Part shown: in pieces, positions 35,436 through 45,189 of the stretch | How positions within the stretch are numbered: position 1 is the stretch's first letter | Layout of the letters: every line of letters starts with the position of its first letter | Assembly: GCF_008711285.1 (NCBI RefSeq) | Contig: NZ_VXDC01000008.1 | Coordinates: forward strand, 174,311 to 238,310 | DNA length: 64,000 nucleotides | DNA from: Roseibium aquae | Lineage (GTDB): Bacteria; Pseudomonadota; Alphaproteobacteria; Rhizobiales; Stappiaceae | Reading direction: 5' to 3' | The notes under the pieces: model-generated | Databases searched by the model: none | What the model saw: the letters and a program-made list of their open reading frames with translations, nothing else | Told to the model about the DNA's origin: nothing | Made by a program: the position numbers and the translations under genes

Positions 35436-36380
35436 ATGACCGCAAAGCCCCTGCCCGGCACAATCGACGAGACCGCAGCGCTTCTGGAAAGCGCCGGCTA
35501 TGTCGCCGACCGGTCTCTCGCCACGGTCCTGCACCTTTCACTGCGGATGAGACGTCCGCTTTTTCTCGAGGGTGAAGCAGGGGTCGGCAAGACCGAAGTC
35601 GCGAAAGTGCTCTCGGACACGCTCGGGCGGGACCTGATCCGGCTGCAATGCTACGAGGGGCTCGATGTCAACTCGGCAGTCTACGAATGGAACTATTCGG
35701 CCCAGATGATCGAAATCCGCGTTGCCGAGGCCGCCGGCGACACGGACCACAAGACGCTGGCGAGTTCGATTTTCGACGAGCGCTTCCTGATCAAGCGGCC
35801 CGTGCTCAAAGCGCTCGAACCCTCCTTGAAAGGCCCGCCCGTTCTCCTGATCGACGAGTTGGATCGCGCGGACGAGGCCTTCGAAGCCTTCCTTCTGGAG
35901 GTTCTGGCCGACAGCCAGGTGACCATCCCCGAACTCGGGACGATCACGGCCGCCGAGCCGCCCATCGTCATCATCACCACGAACCGCACACGCGAGATCC
36001 ACGACGCGCTGAAGCGCCGCTGCCTCTATCATTGGGTGGATTACCCGGATGCGGCCCGCGAACTCGAAATCGTGCGCCGCAAGGTGCCAGGCGCCGCGCA
36101 CCGGCTGGCGCAAGAGGTGGTGGCCTTCGTCCAGCACCTGCGCGCCGAAGAAGACCTGTTCAAACAGCCGGGCGTGGCGGAAACGCTGGACTGGGCGACG
36201 GCGCTCTCCGAGTTGAACGAAATCGCGCTCGATCCCGACATCGCCTCGGATACGCTTGGTGTTCTCTTGAAATATCAGGACGATATCGAACGGGTCCGCG
36301 GGTCGAAGGTCCGCCAGATGGTGGAGGATATCCGCAAGGACACCGCCCGCGCGGACCACCAACCGGCGTCGATCGGTTGA
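35436..36380 (+). CDS. MoxR-family AAA+ ATPase (CoxD-like)
   Basis: A 314-residue AAA+ ATPase. Walker A GEAGVGKTE lies at residues 46-54, Walker B VLLIDELDRAD near 135-145, sensor 1 IITTNRTRE near 185, and the arginine finger region RRCLYH follows. The MoxR group assists maturation or metal insertion of partner enzymes together with a VWA protein. The VWA gene follows only 4 bases downstream, confirming the pair. The ATG at 35436 follows AAGGAGG at 35425-35431. It is divergent from the cytochrome c gene. Confidence 0.92.
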   Translation: MTAKPLPGTIDETAALLESAGYVADRSLATVLHLSLRMRRPLFLEGEAGVGKTEVAKVLSDTLGRDLIRLQCYEGLDVNSAVYEWNYSAQMIEIRVAEAAGDTDHKTLASSIFDERFLIKRPVLKALEPSLKGPPVLLIDELDRADEAFEAFLLEVLADSQVTIPELGTITAAEPPIVIITTNRTREIHDALKRRCLYHWVDYPDAARELEIVRRKVPGAAHRLAQEVVAFVQHLRAEEDLFKQPGVAETLDWATALSELNEIALDPDIASDTLGVLLKYQDDIERVRGSKVRQMVEDIRKDTARADHQPASIG

Positions 36381-36384
36381 CCGA

Positions 36385-37647
36385 ATGAAGACCTCAATCC
36401 TGTCCTCCTCCGACAGCCGGATCGTTGACAACATAGTCTATTTCGCCCGCACGCTGCGCAAGGCCGGCCTGCCAGCCGGTCCGGCGACCGTGGTGGATGC
36501 CGTGCGCGCCGTCGAAGTGTCCGGCATACGAAGCCGCGACGATCTCTACTGGACGCTGCACGCGGTTTTCGTGCGCAAACGCGAGCATCGGGTTCTGTTC
36601 GACGAGGCGTTCCGGATCTATTGGCAAAGCCGCGGATTGATCGAGAAGATGCTCGCGATCCTCTCGCCGGTGGCCCCGCCGCGCGGACAGCCAGAAAAGC
36701 CCAAGGCAGGCCAGACCCGGGTCTCCCAAGCCTTCCAGGCCGCAAAGGAGCGGGTGAGCGAGGAAACCAGGCCGCAGGTCGAGGTGGATGCAACCTTCAC
36801 CGTTTCTGGCAAGGAAGTCATCCAGTCCAAGGACTTCGCCCAAATGACCGCCGAAGAGGTGTCGGCCGCCAAGCAGGCCCTGCGCGCGATGAGGCTGCCC
36901 AAGGACACGATCCGCCGGCGGCGTCTCATAGCCGCCCATCGGGGCCGCATCGATCCGCGGCGGACCTTGCGCGCCTCCATGCGGTCCGGTGGGGGCATGA
37001 TCGACCTGAAGTTCCGCACGCCACAGGAAAAGCGCCCGCCAATCGTGGCGCTGTGCGATATTTCAGGTTCCATGAGCCAGTATTCCCGGCTGCTTCTGCA
37101 TTTCATGCACGGGGTGATGGCGGAACGGCGCGACGTCCATACGTTTTTGTTCGGTACCCGGCTGACCAACGTGACGCGCCATCTGCGCATGAAGGATCCG
37201 GACGAGGCATTGGAGGCCTGCTCAGAGTCCGTCGCGGATTGGTCCGGCGGCACGCGGATCGCTACCGCGTTGCATGCATTCAATCGGCTTTGGTCGCGCC
37301 GCGTCTTGTCCGGCAATCCGACCGTTCTGTTGATCACGGATGGATTGGAGCGGGATACCGATGAGGATCTCGCGCGGGAAATGGATCGACTGCACCGGTC
37401 CTGCCGGCGGCTCATCTGGCTGAACCCGTTGTTGCGCTTCGACGGTTTTGAAGCCAAGGCAAAGGGCATCCGGGCGATGCTTCCGCATGTCGACGAATTC
37501 CGCGCAGCCCACTCGCTCGACGCGATTGAGGACTTGGTCGCCGCTCTCGCAGACAAACCGTCCCGTCCGGCGGTCGCTGCACCGCGATCCTGGCTCGCGG
37601 AGGACAGAGCAATTCGCGGTCAGGCTAAGGCGGCAGCTCCGATCTGA
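36385..37647 (+). CDS. VWA domain protein, CoxE-like partner of MoxR
   Basis: A 420-residue protein with an N-terminal helical region, then a charged linker, and a VWA domain holding the MIDAS motif DISGSMS at residues 225-231. The Thr and Asp later in GGTRIATAL and ITDGLERD complete the metal site. It matches CoxE-like VWA proteins, which pair with MoxR ATPases to activate metalloenzymes such as CO dehydrogenase. No structural genes for such an enzyme are in the window. A strong hairpin follows. Confidence 0.9.
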   Translation: MKTSILSSSDSRIVDNIVYFARTLRKAGLPAGPATVVDAVRAVEVSGIRSRDDLYWTLHAVFVRKREHRVLFDEAFRIYWQSRGLIEKMLAILSPVAPPRGQPEKPKAGQTRVSQAFQAAKERVSEETRPQVEVDATFTVSGKEVIQSKDFAQMTAEEVSAAKQALRAMRLPKDTIRRRRLIAAHRGRIDPRRTLRASMRSGGGMIDLKFRTPQEKRPPIVALCDISGSMSQYSRLLLHFMHGVMAERRDVHTFLFGTRLTNVTRHLRMKDPDEALEACSESVADWSGGTRIATALHAFNRLWSRRVLSGNPTVLLITDGLERDTDEDLAREMDRLHRSCRRLIWLNPLLRFDGFEAKAKGIRAMLPHVDEFRAAHSLDAIEDLVAALADKPSRPAVAAPRSWLAEDRAIRGQAKAAAPI

Positions 37648-37654
37648 GGCGAAA

Positions 37655-37690
37655 CCTGTCCCTGCCCGTTTGGGGCCGGGCGGGGACAGG
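37655..37690 (+). terminator. hairpin terminator after the MoxR-VWA pair
   Basis: CCTGTCCCTGCCCG (37655-37668) pairs with CGGGCGGGGACAGG (37677-37690), a 14-bp stem with one mismatch around an 8-base loop. A short T-containing tail follows. It marks the end of the operon. Confidence 0.7.
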
Positions 37691-37839
37691 TTGTCCGGGA
37701 CGCGATGCCGAAGGAGGGCGATCGCGGTGTCGATGAGCGTTTTCAAATCAGCACATTCATCGACAGCTTGACACAAGCTATCTCGGCAGACCCGACACGC
37801 AAGCCAGTATGCCCGCCCTGCGGCAGAAGGCCCCAGCGG

Positions 37840-38346
37840 TCAGGGCAACGCGACCACCGGCGTACGGACGCCAACGCGCTGAAACAGATCCGCGATGTCC
37901 CGATTGTTCATGCGGATACAGCCATAAGAGACCGCCGCGCCGATGGATCCGGGCCGGTTCGTGCCATGGATCGCATAATTGCCGTTGGACAGTGTCATCG
38001 CCGCCACGCCCATCGGGTTATTGGATGCGCCGCCCGGAATGACGGAAGGCAAATGGGGGAAATCGCGCCGGACCTCCGGTGAAGGTGACCATGCCGGTTT
38101 CACATGTTTGGCCGTGATGCGGGCGTGGCCCGTCCAGGCCTTGGCAGGCTTGCCCACCGCGACCTTGTAGCGGATGGCCTGCCCGCCCCGCAAAACCAGG
38201 TAAAGGCGCCGCTCGCTGTTGCGGATGACGATGGTACCGGGCTGAAAGCGGTGATCTTGAAACGACACGAGTTCGCGGGCCGCTGCCGGATCCGGCGTCA
38301 TGCCAATGAAGGCGCCTATCGCCACCGCCAAAAGGAAACGGACCAT
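37840..38346 (-). CDS. L,D-transpeptidase (YkuD), short secreted form
   Basis: A 168-residue protein with a signal peptide (hydrophobic residues 3-17, cleavage after AAA near 23) and one YkuD domain. The active site is complete: His127 in YAIHGTNRPGSIG and Cys143 in SYGCIRMNN. Unlike the two lipoprotein copies around 12 kb it has no lipobox and is shorter, so it is probably soluble in the periplasm. It is a third YkuD protein in this window. The GAGG site directly abuts the ATG, which makes the start slightly uncertain. Confidence 0.92.
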   Translation of the reverse strand: MVRFLLAVAIGAFIGMTPDPAAARELVSFQDHRFQPGTIVIRNSERRLYLVLRGGQAIRYKVAVGKPAKAWTGHARITAKHVKPAWSPSPEVRRDFPHLPSVIPGGASNNPMGVAAMTLSNGNYAIHGTNRPGSIGAAVSYGCIRMNNRDIADLFQRVGVRTPVVALP

Positions 38347-38401
38347 CCTCTGCGCTCGACTGTTTTCCCGTCGCTGGGAGCATCTGGAAAGCGATCAGCG
38401 T

Positions 38402-38432
38402 CGGGCGAAAGCCGGTTTTGGCCGAGCGCCCG
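38402..38432. repeat. 31-bp REP-like palindrome, copy 3
   Basis: CGGGCGAAAGCCG (38402-38414), loop GTTTT, then GGCCGAGCGCCCG (38420-38432). It belongs to the same family as the elements at 4539 and 34430. The flanks ATCAGC and GCTGAT extend pairing further. It lies between two minus-strand genes. Confidence 0.55.
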
Positions 38433-38533
38433 CTGATTCAACTCCGGAAAAAATGAGCGAAAAGAAGGGGGTTCGCGAGAGGGCGTGGAGAACCACATGG
38501 TTTTAAGGTTACCGGCCGCCCTCAGAACCGTCG

Positions 38534-39637
38534 TCAGAACGGGGCGTAGCTCCCGTCCCGCCAGACAAACAAATCAAAATCCGGCAAGGTGACATCCCCG
38601 TTTTCATCAAAGGCCAACGGCCCCATCACCGAGGCAAGAGACGCCTCCGCCAGCACCCGGCCGACGGGCTCCAGATCGGTCGTACCGGCGCGGCCGACCG
38701 CCTCCGCCCAAGCCTGGACAGCCGAATAGGTTTTCACCACATATGGCCCAGGCAGGGGCCCGGTGTCCGGCAACCGGTTCAGGAGCGCTTGAGCTTCCGG
38801 CAAGCGCCGCGGATCCGGAGGCAGGGTGAAGAGCGTGCCTTCGCCCTCCTCTGCGGCCAGCAGCCAGAATTCATCGGTCGCCAAAGCGTCTGTCCCCATG
38901 AGCCGGACATCCAAGCCCCGCCCGGCAATCCCCCGCACGATCTTGGCCGCCTCCGGGTGATAGCCCGCGAAGAACAGGACGTCGGCGGCCTGCAGTTGAA
39001 GCGTTGAAACGAGGCCCTCGTAATCGTCCGCGCCGACATCGATGCCCTGAAATAGAACTTCCCGGATGTCACGGCTGTTCAGCTCCGCTTTGACCGCATC
39101 CGCCAGTCCCTTGCCATAGGCGGACCGGTCATGAACGATTGCGATCCGCTGCCCCCCGAAGAGATCCGCCAGGAAGCCGGCCGCCACGGGGCCTTGGGCA
39201 TCGTCGCGCGGCGCAAGGCGGAAAACGCCGGGCCCGGGACGCCCGTCCGTATATCGCGGCTGCGTTGTGGCCGGAGAAATCTGGACAATACCGGCCTTGG
39301 CGTAGACCTCGCTCGCCGCGATGGACGGTCCGAAACAGAAATGTCCGGCCATAAACCGGATGTCCCGGCCAACCATCTGATTTGCAACGGCCACGGCCGT
39401 TTCGGTCTCGCATTCGTCGTCGGCGGCCTCAAGGCGCAGAGCCTGCCCGAGCACGCCCCCTTGCGCGTTGATGTCCTCGACTGCGAGCTGCGCCCCGGCG
39501 ACCATCTGCTCGCCAAAGACACCAAACTCGCCCCCGAGAGGACCGGACACCCCGATCGCGATTTCGGCCCGCGCGGTCGACCCGGACGCCCATGTCAGAA
39601 CCAAAGCGAAAATGATCGAAGAAAACCGGTTTTTCAT
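38534..39637 (-). CDS. LivJ/LivK-like periplasmic substrate-binding protein
   Basis: A 367-residue type I binding protein with a signal peptide (ending STARAE near residue 25). The fold opens IAIGVSGPLGGEFGVFGEQM, here read as GVSGPLGG and AGAQLAVEDINAQGGVLG, the branched-chain amino acid binding signature. Cysteines in ADDECET and GHFCFG probably form the usual disulfide. SAYGKGLADA and SPATTQPRYT follow family positions. No permease or ATPase genes accompany it, so it is an orphan receptor for an importer encoded elsewhere or a sensor-type protein. The ligand is unknown. Confidence 0.9.
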   Translation of the reverse strand: MKNRFSSIIFALVLTWASGSTARAEIAIGVSGPLGGEFGVFGEQMVAGAQLAVEDINAQGGVLGQALRLEAADDECETETAVAVANQMVGRDIRFMAGHFCFGPSIAASEVYAKAGIVQISPATTQPRYTDGRPGPGVFRLAPRDDAQGPVAAGFLADLFGGQRIAIVHDRSAYGKGLADAVKAELNSRDIREVLFQGIDVGADDYEGLVSTLQLQAADVLFFAGYHPEAAKIVRGIAGRGLDVRLMGTDALATDEFWLLAAEEGEGTLFTLPPDPRRLPEAQALLNRLPDTGPLPGPYVVKTYSAVQAWAEAVGRAGTTDLEPVGRVLAEASLASVMGPLAFDENGDVTLPDFDLFVWRDGSYAPF

Positions 39638-39797
39638 CCCATGCGCCCGTTCTTGTTCCCCGCCGACCTTAAAAACTCCGCGGGACCGAGGAAAGCGGTT
39701 TTCGATTGCCCGCGGTGCACCATATCCGGCGGGTGGCTATCACGCCGGTAAAAAAATGTGCTAGACGGCAGCGCAACGACGTTCGATCCGAGAACCA

Positions 39798-40364
39798 ATG
39801 GAAAGGAATGTGCTCTTGGCTTCGCCAACCGCCGATCCAGACAGACAGCCCCCAAGCTTTACGGAAGCGGTCCAGCGGGATTTGACCGCTCAGTCCTTCC
39901 GGGAAGCCATGAGCCGCGTTGCGACGGCCGTTCATGTGGTCACCACAGACGGTCCAGGCGGGCGAATGGGCGCGACGGTTTCGGCGTTTTGCTCGGTTTC
40001 GGACGAGCCGCCCAGCGTTCTGATCTGCTTGAACAGATCCACACGCCTTCATGCCGCGATCCTGAAAAACCGGGTGTTTTGCGTGAACACCTTGAGCGAG
40101 GGCCATGAAGATGTTTCCGACGCCTTCGCCGGCCGGGGACAACTGGCGATGGAGGACCGTTTCGCGCGCACGAGCTGGGCCCCGTTGGCAACCGGATGCC
40201 CGGCCCTGGAAGACGCGAGCTTGAGCGTCGACTGCGGTGTTTTCAGCCTGTCCGAGGTCGGCACGCATTCGGTCATCATCGGCACCGTCAGCGATATCCG
40301 CATGCGCGAGTCCGGACGGTCGCTGATTTACATTCAACGCGGGTACCGCAGTCTGCCGAAATAA
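39798..40364 (+). CDS. flavin reductase family protein
   Basis: About 188 residues of the flavin-reductase-like FMN-binding split-barrel: FREAMSRVATAVHVVTTD near residue 35, ATVSAFCSVSDEPPSVLIC near 60-78 (FMN site), and the C-terminal YIQRGYRSL. Such proteins reduce free FMN or FAD with NAD(P)H for a two-component monooxygenase. No oxygenase partner lies alongside. The ATG at 39798 is used; an AAAGGA within the first codons suggests a possible later GTG or TTG start, so a few N-terminal residues are uncertain. Confidence 0.85.
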   Translation: MERNVLLASPTADPDRQPPSFTEAVQRDLTAQSFREAMSRVATAVHVVTTDGPGGRMGATVSAFCSVSDEPPSVLICLNRSTRLHAAILKNRVFCVNTLSEGHEDVSDAFAGRGQLAMEDRFARTSWAPLATGCPALEDASLSVDCGVFSLSEVGTHSVIIGTVSDIRMRESGRSLIYIQRGYRSLPK

Positions 40365-40444
40365 GTTTCGACCTCATCAGGGGGATCGGATACGCTCATC
40401 GGAAGGCCCATTACCGGCCGACCTTCTGATGGAGTGCATGCGAC

Positions 40445-41455
40445 ATGGCCGGACCGCGCAACCTGATCACCGATGTGCCCGGCTTGAAAGTGGGCAATGC
40501 GCAGGATCAGGGGCTGAAGTCCGGGGCGACCGTGATCCTTCCGGACGAGCCTGCCGTTGCCTCCGTCGCGATCCATGGCGGCGCGCCGGGCACACGCGAA
40601 ATCGCTCTTCTCGAACCCGAGCAAACCGTTGAAAAGGTCGACGCCATCGTTCTGGCCGGAGGGTCCGCCTTCGGGCTGGATGCCGGCGCCGGCGTTCAGG
40701 GGCGCCTTGCCGAACTTGGCCGGGGATTTGCTGTCGGGCCGGTCCGCGTGCCGATCGTTCCGACCGCGATCCTGTTCGACTTGCTCAATGGCGGCGACAA
40801 GGGATGGGGCACCGCCGCTCCTTATCGCGATCTTGGCCGCGCCGCGCTGGACGCCGCTGGAAGCGATTTCGCGCTCGGGTCCCATGGCGCGGGCGCGGGC
40901 GCGACCACCGCCAATTTGAAGGGTGGTCTGGGTTCTGCCTCCGTCATGCTCGCCAATGGCATCACCGTTGGCGCGCTGGTCGCAGTCAATGCGCTCGGCC
41001 GGGCCACGGTGGGCGACACACGGCATTTCTGGGCAGCGCCCTTTGAACGCGACCGCGAGTTTGGCGGTTTTGGTCTGCCTGCCCCAATGCCAGCCGATGC
41101 GGTCGACGTGAAGACCAAGCTGGACGGATTGAAAGCGGGCGCCAACACAACGATCGCCGCGATTGCGACCGATGCTGTCCTGACCAAGTCCGAAGCCAAG
41201 AGACTTGCCGTCATGGCCCATGACGGGCTGGCGCGCGCGCTCTGGCCCGCCCACACTCCACTCGACGGCGATCTCGTCTTTGCCCTGTCGACCGGGCAGC
41301 GCAAGCTGGACCGGGCGCTGGAGGATATGGTGCAACTGGGCGCGGCGGCCGCGTCCTGCCTGGCGCGCGCGATCGCCCGCGGCGTTTATCACGCCAGTTC
41401 AGCGGAAGGCGATCCCGTCCCCACCTGGCAAGCCCGCTTTTCCAACGAGGGATAG
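40445..41455 (+). CDS. P1-family (DmpA/NylC-like) self-processing aminopeptidase
   Basis: A 336-residue protein of the P1 peptidase family. The N-terminal part has DVPGLKVGNA and a glycine-rich core VLAGGSAFGLDAGAGVQ. The N-terminal nucleophile site GANTTIAAIATDA lies near residues 231-243; cleavage before the Thr would release an active small subunit. Relatives cleave N-terminal residues, beta-peptides, or nylon oligomers. The precise substrate is unknown. Residues before the Thr are well conserved, so autoprocessing is likely. It follows the flavin reductase by 80 bases and is convergent with the large oxidoreductase. Confidence 0.9.
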   Translation: MAGPRNLITDVPGLKVGNAQDQGLKSGATVILPDEPAVASVAIHGGAPGTREIALLEPEQTVEKVDAIVLAGGSAFGLDAGAGVQGRLAELGRGFAVGPVRVPIVPTAILFDLLNGGDKGWGTAAPYRDLGRAALDAAGSDFALGSHGAGAGATTANLKGGLGSASVMLANGITVGALVAVNALGRATVGDTRHFWAAPFERDREFGGFGLPAPMPADAVDVKTKLDGLKAGANTTIAAIATDAVLTKSEAKRLAVMAHDGLARALWPAHTPLDGDLVFALSTGQRKLDRALEDMVQLGAAAASCLARAIARGVYHASSAEGDPVPTWQARFSNEG

Positions 41456-41676
41456 CCCGGTAGAGGACCAGGCCGGAAGCAACACGCGTACGCGCGCCCC
41501 GGATAATCTGAGATCGTGAAACCTCAGTGACGCGCCGCCAGCGATGCCCCGGACCCGATTTCCGGCCGCGAACCTGCGCCGATCCGGAACCGCTGGTGCA
41601 TACCGCAAAGCCCCGGCGCGGCTGACGAACGTGACCGGTCTGCCCAGCCTTTTCCGCCGGGCAGCACGGGCGCAAG

Positions 41677-44600
41677 CTATTCGGCGGCTTGAAGGAAAGG
41701 ATTTTCACCCTTGCCATCATCGTCCCCGCCGAGCGCCGGTTTCTGAAGCTGCTCGAGAAGCTGTGCGCGTTTGTCGGCTGCCTTCTTGAAATTGGCTTCC
41801 TTGACCGGCCCGAAGCCGCGCACGAGATCGGGCACACGGGCCAGTTCGACCAGGAGACCGTAGTTTGCCTTGCCAAGTTCGCTGACGATGCGCTCCAGAT
41901 CGGCTTTGTACTGCGCGACCAGCGACCGCTCGGCCTTACGCTCCTCGGTCCTGCCGAACGGATCGAGCCAGGTGCCGCGCAGGGTCTTGAACCGGGTCAG
42001 CAACTTGAAGGCCGAAAAGATCCAAGGTCCGAAGGCGATCTTCTTCGGACGGCCGGTTTTCGGATCAAGCGCGCGCGCCAGAAGCGGCGGCGCCAGATGG
42101 ACCTTGACCTTCTTCGGATCCTCGAACCGGGCGGCAACCTTCTGCTTGAAGGCGGGATCGGAATAGAGGCGCGCGACCTCATATTCGTCCTTGTAGGCCA
42201 TGACCTTGTACAGCATGTCGGCCGCGGTGCCGGTCAGGCGCATGGTGCCCGGCCCGTGGCGCTCATCCGCCTGCATGACGGCCGAGATCGTGCGCCGGAA
42301 CGTGTCCGCATAGGCCTCGTTTTGATAAGCGGCCAGTTCATCGGCCAGGAACGCGATCTTCTCCTCCAGCGTCCGTTCGGGCGCCTTTTCCTCGATGGGC
42401 AGGTTGTCAAGGATCGCGGACGGGTTCGCCACAAGGATCCGTCCGGCCCGGAAGGCCCGCACGTTCGCGTCCACGGCCGCGCCATTCAGCTTGAGCGCCG
42501 TTTCGATGGCCTGCGCCGAGACGGGCAATCCGCCGCTTTGATAAACCATCCCGACCAGCAGCATGTTGGCGTAGATCGCATCGCCCAGAAGTTTTTCGGC
42601 GATGCCGGCGGCGTCCATCGGGATATAGGTGGCCGATGCCTCGTTGAGCGCTTTGTCCATCCGTTTTTGATCGAAAGACAAGGTCTGTTTCAGCACGAAC
42701 TCCGCCGTCGGCGCCACTCTCGTGTTCGCGACGGTCAAGGTAGCGTCCCGATTGGCCAGGGCAAGCTGCTCGGCATTCGTCGCCACCACCATGTCGCTGG
42801 CCAGAAGCACGTCGAGGCCGGCGGTTGGAACCCGAGGTCCCTCGATGGTCTTGTCGGCGGCCGCGAAGCGCACATGAGATGTCACGGGCCCGCCCTTTTG
42901 CGCAAGGCCGGTCATGTCCAGTGTGGAGGCATGTATGCCGTCCACATGGGCGGCCATCGCGAGCACCGCGCTGATGGTTGTAACTCCCATGCCACCGATC
43001 CCGGCGACCATCATGTTGCGGGTCCGGTCAAGCGAGGCAAGCTCGGGTTCGCTCAAGTCCGCATGCAGCGCATCGATGTCGACCTCGGCCTTTCTCGGCT
43101 TCTTGAGGGCCGCGCCTTCAATCTCGACAAAGGACGGGCAGAACCCCTTCACACAGGAAAAGTCCTTGTTGCAGCTCGACTGGTTGATCTGGCGCTTCTC
43201 GCCGAAAGGCGTGGCGAGCGGCTCGACCGACAGGCAGTTCGACTGGACAGAGCAATCTCCGCAGCCTTCGCAGACCCGGTCGTTGATGAAAAGCCGCTTG
43301 TCCGGGTCGGGAAACTGGCCCTTCTTGCGCCGGCGGCGCTTCTCGGCCGCGCAGGTTTGGTCGTATACGATGACCGACACACCGGGATAGGTCTGGAATT
43401 CCTTCTGAACCTCCATGAGATAATCGCGGTGGTAGACCTTGGCGTTGGCGGCGATGTTGCTCCAGTTGCCCCACAGTTCGGGCGTCTCGCTGATCACCGC
43501 GATCTTTTCAACACCTTCGGCTTCCAACTGGCGGGTGATCTGCGGCACTGACAGCGTCCCGTCGACCTGCTGCCCACCGGTCATGGCGACCGCGTCATTG
43601 TACAGGATCTTGTAGGTGATCGGCATTTTCGCAGCCACGGACTGGCGGATGGCGAGGATGCCCGAATGGAAATAGGTTCCATCACCGAGATTGGCGAACA
43701 TGTGCTTGTCGTTCGAAAACGGTCTTTGGCCGACCCAAAGCACGCCCTCGCCGCCCATGGCAATCTGGCCTTCGGTGCTCCGCCCTGCCACTTCCGTCAT
43801 GGCATGACACCCGATCCCGGGCATGGACCTTGCCCCTTCGGGCACAACGGTGGATGTGGAGTGCGGGCAGCCGGAACAGAAATAAGGGACCCGTGCCGCG
43901 CGCTCTGCATGGCCTTGCGCCCACATGACCTGGTTGGTCATGCGTTCGGACACCTGGCGCATCCGGTCGGTCACGGCGTCTTCCGGCAACCAGTCGGTCA
44001 GCGCCTTCATGATTTCGGCGACCGACAGTTCCAGAACATCGGAAAGGAAAGGCTCGCCGCCCGGCCGGCGCTTGCCCCAGACCTGGGGCCGGCTCGCCTC
44101 CGGCCAGTGGTAGGAGATTTCCTTGATTTGCGGCTCCAGGAAGCCGCGCTTATGCTCGACGACCAGAAGGCGCTCGGCACCGCGGGCAAACTCCGCGAGC
44201 CCTTCCGGCTCCAAGGGCCAGGGCATCGCCACCTTGTAAACGGCAAGTCCGAGGGCGCGCGCCAAGTCGTCGTCGATCCCCATGAGATCCATGGCCTGCC
44301 GCAGGTCCCGGTAGGCCTTGCCTGTCGCGACAAGCCCGAGCTTGACCCGCCGCTTCACGCCGAAGGCATTCCGGTCCAGCGCATTGGCGCGGACATAGGC
44401 CTGGGCCGCGGGAAGACGGATGTCGCGCAGCAGCCGTTCGGTCTCCAGCCGGTTGCCGAGGAGCAGATCACGGTTGATCTTCTGGTCCTTGCGCGGATCG
44501 CCAAACGGCGGCCGGGTCAAGCGCAAGCGATCATCCGAGACATTGATGGTCGCGGACGCGTCCATTGTGTCCGCGACACAGATCAAGGCGGTCCACAGGC

Positions 44601-45189
44601 CCGAAAACCGTGACATTTCAAGCCCGTGAAGGCCAAAATCAAGAACGTCCTGGATATCGGAGGGGTTGAGGACCGGGGTTTCTGCATGGGCGAAAAAGAA
44701 TTCGCTCTGCGCGGGCAGGATCGACGATTTGGCAAGATGATCGTCACCGGCCAGAGCCAGAACGCCGCCATTGCGGTCCGTGCCGGAGGCGTTCGCCTGC
44801 TTGAGTACGTCCCCGGCCCGGTCGACGCCCGGCGCCTTTCCGTACCAAATACCGAACACGCCATCGTAATCCGTGGCCCGCCCCGGTCCCCGCAGTTTCT
44901 GGGTGCCCCAAACGGCCGTTGCCCCGAGTTCCTCATTCACCCCCGGCTGGAACACCACATTGTGGGCTTCCAGGTGACGCCGGGCACGCATCAGTTCGCT
45001 GTCGTAGCCCCCCAGCGGAGATCCCCGGTACCCGGAGACGAAACCGCCGGTCTTCAGCCCGGCGGCCCTGTCGAACCGCGCACGGTCCAGGGTCAGCCGG
45101 ACCAGCGCCTGAATGCCTGTCAGATAAACCCGGCCGGACGTTGCGACATACTTGTCGTCAAGCGTGACCGTCGGCACATGGATGTTCAT
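41677..45189 (-). CDS. indolepyruvate ferredoxin oxidoreductase family protein, fused alpha-beta-type
   Basis: A 1170-residue fused 2-oxoacid:ferredoxin oxidoreductase. The N-terminal pyrimidine-type domain opens with GFVSGYRGSPLGGYD. A central TPP domain has FCSGCPHSTST and NLGDGTYFHSG with NDAVAMTGGQ. Cys-rich iron-sulfur segments (CEGCGDCSVQSNC, CNKDFSCVKGFC) follow, then the gamma domain GIGGMGVTT and a C-terminal helical extension. Such enzymes oxidise arylpyruvates, or branched-chain 2-oxo acids in some lineages, to acyl-CoA with ferredoxin. ATG 45189 follows a GGAGG site; a GTG at 45225 is less likely. It is divergent from an Lrp/AsnC regulator with a 147-base shared promoter region. 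Confidence 0.95.
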   Translation of the reverse strand: MNIHVPTVTLDDKYVATSGRVYLTGIQALVRLTLDRARFDRAAGLKTGGFVSGYRGSPLGGYDSELMRARRHLEAHNVVFQPGVNEELGATAVWGTQKLRGPGRATDYDGVFGIWYGKAPGVDRAGDVLKQANASGTDRNGGVLALAGDDHLAKSSILPAQSEFFFAHAETPVLNPSDIQDVLDFGLHGLEMSRFSGLWTALICVADTMDASATINVSDDRLRLTRPPFGDPRKDQKINRDLLLGNRLETERLLRDIRLPAAQAYVRANALDRNAFGVKRRVKLGLVATGKAYRDLRQAMDLMGIDDDLARALGLAVYKVAMPWPLEPEGLAEFARGAERLLVVEHKRGFLEPQIKEISYHWPEASRPQVWGKRRPGGEPFLSDVLELSVAEIMKALTDWLPEDAVTDRMRQVSERMTNQVMWAQGHAERAARVPYFCSGCPHSTSTVVPEGARSMPGIGCHAMTEVAGRSTEGQIAMGGEGVLWVGQRPFSNDKHMFANLGDGTYFHSGILAIRQSVAAKMPITYKILYNDAVAMTGGQQVDGTLSVPQITRQLEAEGVEKIAVISETPELWGNWSNIAANAKVYHRDYLMEVQKEFQTYPGVSVIVYDQTCAAEKRRRRKKGQFPDPDKRLFINDRVCEGCGDCSVQSNCLSVEPLATPFGEKRQINQSSCNKDFSCVKGFCPSFVEIEGAALKKPRKAEVDIDALHADLSEPELASLDRTRNMMVAGIGGMGVTTISAVLAMAAHVDGIHASTLDMTGLAQKGGPVTSHVRFAAADKTIEGPRVPTAGLDVLLASDMVVATNAEQLALANRDATLTVANTRVAPTAEFVLKQTLSFDQKRMDKALNEASATYIPMDAAGIAEKLLGDAIYANMLLVGMVYQSGGLPVSAQAIETALKLNGAAVDANVRAFRAGRILVANPSAILDNLPIEEKAPERTLEEKIAFLADELAAYQNEAYADTFRRTISAVMQADERHGPGTMRLTGTAADMLYKVMAYKDEYEVARLYSDPAFKQKVAARFEDPKKVKVHLAPPLLARALDPKTGRPKKIAFGPWIFSAFKLLTRFKTLRGTWLDPFGRTEERKAERSLVAQYKADLERIVSELGKANYGLLVELARVPDLVRGFGPVKEANFKKAADKRAQLLEQLQKPALGGDDDGKGENPFLQAAE

